A stretch of DNA of 64,000 nt from Bacillus swezeyi. Its GTDB lineage: Bacteria; Bacillota; Bacilli; Bacillales; Bacillaceae. Both the position numbers and the translations under genes were made by a program. The stretch is taken from assembly GCF_001969815.1 (NCBI RefSeq), contig NZ_MRBK01000012.1, positions 62,001-126,000 on the forward strand, in the 5' to 3' direction. The notes beneath the pieces were generated by a model. It searched no databases, was not told where the DNA came from, and saw nothing but the letters and a program-made list of their open reading frames with translations. The first letter of the stretch is position 1; every line of letters starts with the position of its first letter. Shown here piece by piece: positions 57,573-64,000 of the stretch.

Positions 57573-57918
57573 ATGACAGTTGAAGCCAATAAAGAATGAG
57601 TCAGACGTTTTTATAAAAGCGAATGAAGCCACTGGGAGGTTTCTTCCATAAAGACTTTGTATTCTATCCGCAGGTTGATACACCTATGCCTGGGGAAAAT
57701 GCCTATAGCTCAAAAAAAACTTCGTTGCTTTTTCGGACTTCAAAATGCCGATCCAAGCACCCGTTTACTTTGTCTTTGAAGGTCCCGCTGGACGGTGTTC
57801 TTTCAACGGGAAAAACCGTTAAATTATCGTTTTGCGAATAGCCGACGGTAAGATGATTGAGAAAAGGGTTCATGGTGATAAGCATGACGATCTCCGGCAG
57901 CTTGGTGTGAACATCTGA
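57573..57918 (+). pseudogene. decayed SnoaL-like ester cyclase
   Basis: A ribosome site and ATG (57573) open MTVEANKE, then an in-frame TGA follows. The rest can be read in shifted frames: FHKDFVFYPQVDTPMPGENA (about 57641-57700), STGKTVKLSFCE (about 57804-57839) and ADGKMIEKRVHGDKHDDLRQ then LGVNI with a stop (57842-57918). These pieces follow the order of SnoaL/NTF2-like polyketide or ester cyclases. Several frameshifts plus the early stop show the gene is dead. Confidence 0.65.
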
Positions 57919-58050
57919 CTTTTCCTGAGCTGATCAAAAGGTGTTTTGCGGAAGTCCTGTCTGCGGATGATATTATCGAAAAAGGGTTACCTATCGAAAG
58001 AGCCCTTCTCTCCGAGAGGGGCTTATATTCAATAACATTCTCAAGCTTTA
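57919..58050 (+). other. short open frame of doubtful status
   Basis: A frame without a clear start codon reads LTFPELIKRCFAEVLSADDI then continues with further residues to a stop at about 58083-58085, overlapping the opposite-strand gene. It may be another gene remnant or chance. Confidence 0.2.
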
Positions 58051-58212
58051 TTAAAATCCTTGAAGAGTGTAAAAGAAATAAATAAACAACACAATCATTG
58101 TTATGACAATGATTACTTCTTTGGTGTAATGTTTCTCATCCTCTTTAGCTTGCTTCTGTTTTTGAATCTCGTCTCTATACTTTTTTTGAATCTCCCTCTT
58201 CTTAAGATCCAT
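58051..58212 (-). CDS. tiny single-pass membrane protein, copy A
   Basis: A 53-residue protein: a charged helix (MDLKKREIQKKYRDEIQKQK start) followed by one membrane segment (VIIVITMIVLFIYFF). ATG 58212 has GAGGGG 10 bases upstream. It is clearly related to the next gene on the same strand; both share IQKKYR(D/E)E and a short K-Y-T-(K/I)-E link to the membrane helix. Orientation is probably N-in with a cytoplasmic charged head. No known family is recognised. Confidence 0.6.
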   Translation of the reverse strand: MDLKKREIQKKYRDEIQKQKQAKEDEKHYTKEVIIVITMIVLFIYFFYTLQGF

Positions 58213-58289
58213 TTTTGATTTGCCCCTCTGGTTTATATTCAACACGCACTCTCATCCTGTTTCAATTTTTTAGGAAGAGGAATCTTTGC

Positions 58290-58436
58290 TCAAAATTCAG
58301 GAATTATTAAATTAAGAGCAACAATCAGCACAATAATGGTTACGATAATCATCATTTCGATAGTATACCTTTTGTGATTTTCCTGTTTTTTTAGCTCCTC
58401 CCTATACTTTTTTTGAATCTTGTCATCCATTTTCAT
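58290..58436 (-). CDS. tiny single-pass membrane protein, copy B
   Basis: A 48-residue protein: MKMDDKIQKKYREELKKQEN head and membrane segment IIVTIIVLIVALNLII. ATG 58436 has GGGAG 7 bases upstream; further in-frame ATGs lie at 58439 and 58430. It is a shorter paralogue of copy A, 77 bases upstream of it, and the two are probably cotranscribed. Function unknown; size and layout recall small stress or toxin-like membrane peptides but nothing proves that. Confidence 0.55.
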   Translation of the reverse strand: MKMDDKIQKKYREELKKQENHKRYTIEMMIIVTIIVLIVALNLIIPEF

Positions 58437-58527
58437 CATGAATCTCCCATCTGACAATATTCCAGTCGATCAAATCTCTTTCATGATTATTTCGAACATC
58501 ATAACGCTAACTCCTTTTTTATAAAAA

Positions 58528-58795
58528 ATGATTTTATTGTTGTTTTTTCTGTTTTTCACTAAGCTCTATCTCAGTAGTAGAAGCTGAACAAAAACAACAC
58601 CATGATACAAAAGTTCCTCAACAACCGTTTTATGTTTTTGATAAAGAAATTTTAGATAACATTAGGGAATGTTACAAAGATGATTTCATCTCCGGTCCCA
58701 TTCAGGATCGTGCTGAGTTATCGGAAGACAGGAAAGGAGGGGACAAACAAAATTTTTATCTGATATCGATTATCTTAAGTATTAACTCATTATAA
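58528..58795 (+). pseudogene. frameshifted small secreted protein
   Basis: ATG 58528 opens MILLLFFLFF and stops early in one frame. Removing one T from the TTTTT run at 58552-58556 would continue as SLSSISVVEA, a complete signal peptide ending in a VEA cleavage site. It would then read EQKQHHDTKVPQQPFYVFDK and on to a stop at 58793-58795. No ribosome site precedes the ATG. It reads as a broken gene for an exported protein; no family recognised. The gap 58437-58951 otherwise holds only the rpsD terminator. Confidence 0.4.
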
Positions 58796-58892
58796 TCCAG
58801 CAAAAAAACCTTCATATTGAGAGGGGTTTTGTTTTTGAGGTTAAGGTAAATGATATGGGGGAGAATACGACATACTAAAAAGCAGAGTAAAC

Positions 58893-58936
58893 AAAAACCC
58901 CAGAATCGTTGGGATACCAACGATTCTAGGGTTTTT
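58893..58936 (-). terminator. terminator of rpsD
   Basis: A 20-base arm pair (AAAAACCC-AGAATCGTTGG and its complement) with a GATA loop and one bulge; T run on the minus strand. Confidence 0.85.
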
Positions 58937-58951
58937 ATCAATACTCTTCAA

Positions 58952-59737
<786 letters not shown>

Positions 59738-59743
59738 AAGACG

Positions 59744-59772
59744 ATTATATAACGTCCCTGGGGCAAAGTCAA
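59744..59772 (-). promoter_or_regulatory. sigma-A promoter of rpsD
   Basis: On the minus strand TTGACT (59767-59772), a 17-bp spacer and TATAAT (59744-59749). Confidence 0.75.
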
Positions 59773-59887
59773 CCATTCATCGGCAGTCCCGAAAAGATTT
59801 AAAACGCTTATCGGGATATAGTCCTTCTTTTATGATATAATTAGGAAAATTAAATTAGACTATAATGGATTTTTTTAGGTGATAATA

Positions 59888-61603
59888 ATGAATAGACAAA
59901 CCGAAGACCTATATCTCTCTTTTCATCAGGAACTGCTCCAATTTTTATTCAAAAAGCCGGCTGTTTCATACAATGACTCTGTCGTCTGGCTGAAATCGGC
60001 AGCCGAGTCATTTTTTTCGTTTATATCCTTAACATTGCATGCTTCTTCTTCTGAGCCGGCAATGCTGAAAGGCAAAAGCGGTTCAATCAATTACATCAAT
60101 GATTATTATACCATTATAACAATAAAAGAAAACAACAAATATATTGAACTTTTATGTCGAAAGAATCATAAAATACCGAAAGATCTGGCTGAATCGATTC
60201 ATATGTGTTTGACATACTGTGCTGATCTTGAAAGGTCTCATGATGACAAACTTCGCAAAACCGAGATTTATAAACAGACAGAACTGCTCCATGAGCTGAT
60301 GGATAAGGAAAAAGTCCTAAAAACAATGCTTGAAATCTTAAGGGATGTATTCCCTCATTTAACATATTGTCTCTTTTTATCTTATGATCAGGATCAGTAT
60401 ATCCATCTGCCTGCAAAAGAAATAGACGTTCAAAATGAATCGACCGATTCTTTTGCCTTGGAGGTTTATTTATCAGGCCAGATGAAGCACAAGGACGAGT
60501 CTGCCGTATACATCCCGATTAAAGGCAGGCAGGGGACATATGGCGTTTTAAAAGCTTCAGGCCCGAACGCTGCCGATATGGCTCAGGATATATGCATCAT
60601 TTCGAATGCCGCAGGAAAAGCCTTTGAAAATTCCCGGCTTTATGAGCAAGCCAAAAATATGATTTCGAATCTGGAGCTGATCAATGAAACCTCCCATCAG
60701 CTGAACCGGACGAAACGGCTTCCGGACATGATGAAGAATTTGTCCGAAAGGCTTATCGGCTCATTCGGCGCTGAAGAAGTCGGTTTCTTTTATAACAATC
60801 ACTTTGAAGAACAAAATTTGCTGCCGGGGAGCACCGGCTTCTTTCAAACGGATGCAGCCGCTCCTTATATCAGCTACGTTAAAGAGAAGGTTTCTGAAGA
60901 GAATGGCGTTTTTGTCGGGAATGGTTCTTCTCTGTTCGGAAATGAAGGATATGCTTCATTAATGGGTGTTCCGATGCTTGAAAATAATGAGAGCAAGGGG
61001 TTTGTCATCGTTTTGAAAAAAAACGCCTGCTCCTTTACGTTTGAAATGTTTAAGCTGTTTCAGACGCTCATCAGGCATTCCACACTTGCCGTTTCCAATT
61101 CGATGCTTCGCGACCGCCTGAAGTATCTGGTGCAGACAGACCGTTTGACAGAGCTTTATTCCAGGAGCTATCTTGATGAAAAAATTCAACGCAGCATGAA
61201 GGATGATCAAAGAGGGGTATTTGTGTTATTCGACATTGATAATTTTAAACGGATTAATGATACCTATGGACACCAGACCGGTGATGAAATTCTTATTCAA
61301 GTTTCCCGGGCGATTCAGCAAAATATCCGCCAACAGGATGTCGGGGCAAGATGGGGAGGGGAAGAGCTGGCGGTGTACCTTCCGAAAGCCGACTTGCATG
61401 CAGGTGAAATACTGGCTGAACGGCTGATTGCGCTTGTCAGGGAATGTACAAATCCCAAAGTTACGATTTCCTGCGGGATTTCCCATTGGTCGGAGGACCA
61501 TCCGAAATCTTTGACTTCTCTTGTAAAGCAGGCGGATGTCGCCCTGTACGCCGCCAAGCGAAACGGAAAAAACAGACTGATGATTCAAAAGCCATTTTCA
61601 TGA
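59888..61603 (+). CDS. dgcP: diguanylate cyclase DgcP (YtrP)
   Basis: A 571-residue cytoplasmic protein. Two GAF-like sensor regions (about residues 130-250 and 260-400) precede a GGDEF domain (about residues 405-570). The catalytic motif is WGGEELAVYLPK, i.e. GGEEL, and FDIDNFKRINDTYGHQTGDE is the metal and GTP site. It makes c-di-GMP, which in Bacillus lowers motility through YpfA/MotI, so it connects to the stator genes here. ATG 59888 has GGTGAT 4 bases upstream. TATAAT elements at 59836 and 59861 are possible -10 sites. Confidence 0.9.
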   Translation: MNRQTEDLYLSFHQELLQFLFKKPAVSYNDSVVWLKSAAESFFSFISLTLHASSSEPAMLKGKSGSINYINDYYTIITIKENNKYIELLCRKNHKIPKDLAESIHMCLTYCADLERSHDDKLRKTEIYKQTELLHELMDKEKVLKTMLEILRDVFPHLTYCLFLSYDQDQYIHLPAKEIDVQNESTDSFALEVYLSGQMKHKDESAVYIPIKGRQGTYGVLKASGPNAADMAQDICIISNAAGKAFENSRLYEQAKNMISNLELINETSHQLNRTKRLPDMMKNLSERLIGSFGAEEVGFFYNNHFEEQNLLPGSTGFFQTDAAAPYISYVKEKVSEENGVFVGNGSSLFGNEGYASLMGVPMLENNESKGFVIVLKKNACSFTFEMFKLFQTLIRHSTLAVSNSMLRDRLKYLVQTDRLTELYSRSYLDEKIQRSMKDDQRGVFVLFDIDNFKRINDTYGHQTGDEILIQVSRAIQQNIRQQDVGARWGGEELAVYLPKADLHAGEILAERLIALVRECTNPKVTISCGISHWSEDHPKSLTSLVKQADVALYAAKRNGKNRLMIQKPFS

Positions 61604-61607
61604 CACG

Positions 61608-61638
61608 AAAAAGAGCCGGATTTACCGGCTCTTTTTGC
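61608..61638. terminator. bidirectional terminator between dgcP and ytsP
   Basis: AAAAAGAGCCGG and CCGGCTCTTTTT arms with a 5-base loop. Confidence 0.9.
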
Positions 61639-62116
61639 TTAAGCGCTCTTCAAGTTTTTCGGTGAATTTCTTGAGGTAATACTCATCTTTTTCATCAAAT
61701 CGGTTTTTAATCGGGCTGTCTATATCAAGGACGCCGACCGCTTCTCCGTCGATTTTAAGGGGGAGCACGATTTCCGATTGGGAAGCCGCATCACATGCAA
61801 TATGTCCAGGGAATGCATTGACATCCTCAACGCGTTCGACCCGTGCGTTTGCATAAGCGGTGCCGCAGACGCCTTTTCCTAACGGAATCCGTACGCAGGC
61901 GGGAAGCCCTTGGAAAGGACCGAGCACAAGCTCTCCGTCTTTGGCAAAATAAAAGCCCGCCCAGTTGACGTCTTCCAGTGAGTGGTACAAGAGAGCAGAG
62001 GCGTTGGCTAGATTGGCAATCATATCAGGCTCGTCTTCTGTCAGCGCATCTATTTGTTTGAGGAGAAGCTCATATTTTTTTTCTTTGCTGCCTTCAGTTT
62101 TTTCGACATGAAACAT
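61622..62116 (-). CDS. ytsP: free methionine-R-sulfoxide reductase YtsP (GAF type)
   Basis: A 164-residue GAF-fold enzyme that reduces free Met-R-sulfoxide. Three Cys sit at the fRMsr positions: CVRIPLGKGVC (about residues 85 and 95) and HIACDAASQSE (about residue 119). WAGFYFAKDGELVLGPFQG is also conserved. ATG 62116 has GAGGG 7 bases upstream; eleven earlier codons are unlikely. It is convergent with dgcP. Confidence 0.88.
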   Translation of the reverse strand: MFHVEKTEGSKEKKYELLLKQIDALTEDEPDMIANLANASALLYHSLEDVNWAGFYFAKDGELVLGPFQGLPACVRIPLGKGVCGTAYANARVERVEDVNAFPGHIACDAASQSEIVLPLKIDGEAVGVLDIDSPIKNRFDEKDEYYLKKFTEKLEERLSKKSR

Positions 62117-62247
62117 TGTATTTCCCTCGCTTTTTCTTTGAAATGGCAAAATTGCACTTGGTGTGCTGCTATTTGTCGAGCACTTTTTACAGGAACAAAT
62201 CCGCTTGAAGTGGAATTGTTTTAAGTAAGAAGGGGTGGTGAATCAAG

Positions 62248-62886
62248 ATGGGATCAAACTCTCTTTTAACCACAAAGGACAGGATTATCGAATCTGCCGT
62301 CGAGCTGTTCAATCAAAAAGGATTTACAGGAACTTCAGTTCGTGAAATTGCTGGAGCAGCGAATGTCAATGTGGCCCACATCTCCTATTATTTTAATGGA
62401 AAAGGCGGTTTAATGGAGCATTTGGTATCCCGTTTTTATGAAGGCTATTTAAGAATCCTTGAAAACGGACATGAGCGCCTTCAGGACCTCAGTGCAAAGG
62501 ACTGCCTTCTTCAATTGGTTTTTGATATTCTATCGTATCAGCATGAACACCGTCAATTAACTCGATTTGTCTATCGCGAAGTGACGATTGATTCGACGCT
62601 GATTCGCGAAGTGATGTCGACATATTTAACAAAAGAAAAGTACATTCTTCACTTGATCATTGAAAAAGGAAAAGCGGACAGGGAATTTTCCCGTTTCCCG
62701 CTTTCTCATTTTATGATCCAGCTGAAGTCCCTTTTGATGATGCCTTATTTGCAGCCGCAGTATATTTCGGAAGTGCTTTATCTGCAGCCGCACGAACCAT
62801 ACTTTTATAAGGCGTACTATAAAGAAGTCAAAACTTGGATCATCAGCCTGCTGTACAGAGAGCGTGAACATATTGCCGTTATTTAG
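62248..62886 (+). CDS. refZ: TetR-family DNA-binding regulator RefZ (YttP)
   Basis: A 212-residue TetR-type protein. The helix-turn-helix is SAVELFNQKGFTGTSVREIA to ANVNVAHISYYFNGKGGLME (about residues 14-54). RefZ is a sporulation factor that binds sites near the chromosome pole and helps shift FtsZ from mid-cell to the pole. The ATG follows a G-rich GGGGTGGTGA site. Its end overlaps hisJ on the other strand by 8 bases. Confidence 0.9.
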   Translation: MGSNSLLTTKDRIIESAVELFNQKGFTGTSVREIAGAANVNVAHISYYFNGKGGLMEHLVSRFYEGYLRILENGHERLQDLSAKDCLLQLVFDILSYQHEHRQLTRFVYREVTIDSTLIREVMSTYLTKEKYILHLIIEKGKADREFSRFPLSHFMIQLKSLLMMPYLQPQYISEVLYLQPHEPYFYKAYYKEVKTWIISLLYREREHIAVI

Positions 62887-63691
62887 CACAGCGGCGTTCA
62901 AAACATTCGTAACCAAACCCGGCATCCTTTGCTTGGTGGGCATCAGACCCAAAAACAAGCGGGATGTTTTTTTGCTGGGCTTCTTCCATCATCCAGTCTT
63001 CCAAATAGACTTCCCCTGCCTGAGGCTTGCGAAGACCTGATGTATTAAAATCGAGTTCAAGCCCGCGATTTCCGGCTTCGGCTATACAGGAAGACACCAA
63101 TTCCCGGACAGGAGCAGACATCGTATAAGGAAAAATCTTAACAAATTTTTTGACAAGTGTGATATGGCCGATTCGTTTTGGCTTAAAAGGACCGAGCGAT
63201 GATACAATAGAAGAAAAGATTTCCTGATAATAGGCAAGATACACCTGCTCGATACTTCCGCAGCATCGGATCAGATTTTGAAATGCATCTTCATCATAGT
63301 CAAGGCAGATGTGTGAAGATCCCGCCGGCAGAAAATGAACGGACAGGATGCTGTCATCAAGGAATGTGCCATATGTATCGAGAAATGTTTTGATTTCAGC
63401 TTCATACGCGCGGATATAATCGACTTCAAGGCCGATTAAAACGTCAATTTGTCCTTTATACTCTTCTTTCAAGTGCTGCAGACTTTCAAAATAGCGCTCC
63501 AGGGCGGACATCGGCATGGCGCTGTCCTTCTGCGGGGTCGGATCGCTGAAAGAAGGCGGAAGCGGGGCATGCTCTGTGAAGGTTACGGATTGAAAGCTTT
63601 TTTTGCATAATTCTTCTATATAATGTCTGAACTCATCTTTTGATCCGTGCGGACAAAAAGGAGAATGAACATGACCGTCTCGTTTCAGCAT
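62879..63691 (-). CDS. hisJ: histidinol-phosphatase HisJ (PHP family)
   Basis: A 270-residue metal-dependent phosphatase that releases histidinol in histidine synthesis. DGHVHSPFCPHG (about residues 5-16) is the PHP metal motif, TFTEHAPLP follows, and GSDAHQAKDAGFG near the C-terminus supplies further ligands. It is the monofunctional PHP type, separate from the his operon, as in B. subtilis. The ATG has GGGGGGA upstream. Confidence 0.92.
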   Translation of the reverse strand: MLKRDGHVHSPFCPHGSKDEFRHYIEELCKKSFQSVTFTEHAPLPPSFSDPTPQKDSAMPMSALERYFESLQHLKEEYKGQIDVLIGLEVDYIRAYEAEIKTFLDTYGTFLDDSILSVHFLPAGSSHICLDYDEDAFQNLIRCCGSIEQVYLAYYQEIFSSIVSSLGPFKPKRIGHITLVKKFVKIFPYTMSAPVRELVSSCIAEAGNRGLELDFNTSGLRKPQAGEVYLEDWMMEEAQQKNIPLVFGSDAHQAKDAGFGYECFERRCAK

Positions 63692-63878
63692 GATGTCCCC
63701 CCGTAAAAAAATAGTCAGATGTTGTCACTTTGATGTAAAAAAATTAAAAATTCTGCTCAAAAAATGTTGGTTACATGGTATCATAAGAACAATGAAAACG
63801 ATAGCTAAACTTTGTTTTACATAACGGTTTCAAATATCATACCCTGACAGAACAAGTTAAACAGCAAGGGGGCTCATT

Positions 63879-64000
63879 ATGGAGTTTGTCATAGGCTTAT
63901 TGGCGGTATTTTTAATCTTATTTTCCGCCGGCTACTTATTCAGGAGAAATATATATAAAGAAATTGACCGTTTAGAAGCTTGGAAAATTGAAATTTTGAA
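63879..64000 (+). CDS. ezrA: septation ring regulator EzrA, N-terminal part
   Basis: The first 40 residues are present; the gene runs off the right edge. A single membrane segment (MEFVIGLLAVFLILFSAGYL) is followed by FRRNIYKEIDRLEAWKIEIL, the start of the cytoplasmic spectrin-like helices. EzrA restrains FtsZ ring assembly. AAGGGGG lies 7 bases before the ATG. An extended -10 (TGGTATCAT, 63775-63783) lies upstream. Confidence 0.92.
   Translation, partial: MEFVIGLLAVFLILFSAGYLFRRNIYKEIDRLEAWKIEIL

Overview
The window reads as a chromosomal segment of a Bacillus of the B. licheniformis / B. paralicheniformis type. Nearly every gene is recognisable as an orthologue of a B. subtilis yt-series gene, in the same order (ytcP-ytcQ-ytdP-yteP-yteR-yteS-yteT-yteU, opuD-ytfP-ytgP, ythPQ-pbuO-ytjP, ytlPQR-amyX-ytmP-trmB, ytpPQR-sftA-murC-ytxGHJ-aroA-ccpA-motPS-acuCBA-acsA-tyrS-rpsD-dgcP-ytsP-refZ-hisJ-ezrA). 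Protein divergence and several inserted genes argue against B. subtilis itself. The species call is an inference from memory of these families; no alignment was run. Both window edges cut genes (ytbQ on the left, ezrA on the right).

1-10.1 kb: a pectin (rhamnogalacturonan) oligosaccharide uptake and breakdown locus: ABC permeases YtcP and YteP, binding lipoprotein YtcQ, membrane-anchored AraC regulator YtdP, GH105 hydrolase YteR, lipoprotein YteS, oxidoreductase YteT and DUF624 protein YteU. A consensus CcpA site sits at the ytcP ribosome binding site, a second consensus site lies inside ytdP, and a shared sequence box precedes ytcP and yteP. 10.1-12.7 kb: an accessory insert with a DUF1992 gene, a Rap phosphatase with an overlapping phr pheromone gene, a rhodanese and the sporulation gene cse60.

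12.7-31.8 kb: glycine betaine uptake (opuD), a flavoprotein, the MurJ-type flippase YtgP, an rRNA pseudouridine synthase, the YthPQ exporter, the PurR-type pbuO promoter facing ytjP, cysteine synthase YtkP, an RNA 2H phosphodiesterase, a lipid kinase, pullulanase AmyX and TrmB. 31.9-48 kb: YtnP lactonase, malic enzyme MalS, M42 peptidase YtoP, thioredoxin-like YtpP, DNA translocase SftA, MurC, the sigma-B-type ytxGHJ operon, a heptad-repeat coiled-coil gene, DAHP synthase AroA and the carbon regulator CcpA.

48-55.9 kb: the Na+-type stator MotPS, then the acetate module (acuCBA facing acsA), with CcpA sites on both sides tying it to the ccpA gene 5 kb away. TyrS follows, under a tyrosine T-box. 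55.9-58.95 kb is an accessory islet between tyrS and rpsD. It holds an Lrp regulator facing a metallo-beta-lactamase-fold gene, a decayed SnoaL-like cyclase, two paralogous tiny membrane proteins and a frameshifted secreted protein. 59-64 kb: rpsD with its leader, diguanylate cyclase DgcP, free-Met-sulfoxide reductase YtsP, RefZ, HisJ and the start of ezrA.

Most of the window is ordinary core genome. The parts worth a second look are the tyrS-rpsD islet, the heptad-repeat gene, the rap-phr pair, two structured non-coding gaps and several regulatory layouts (shared palindromic -35, intragenic cre, cre over a ccpA promoter).
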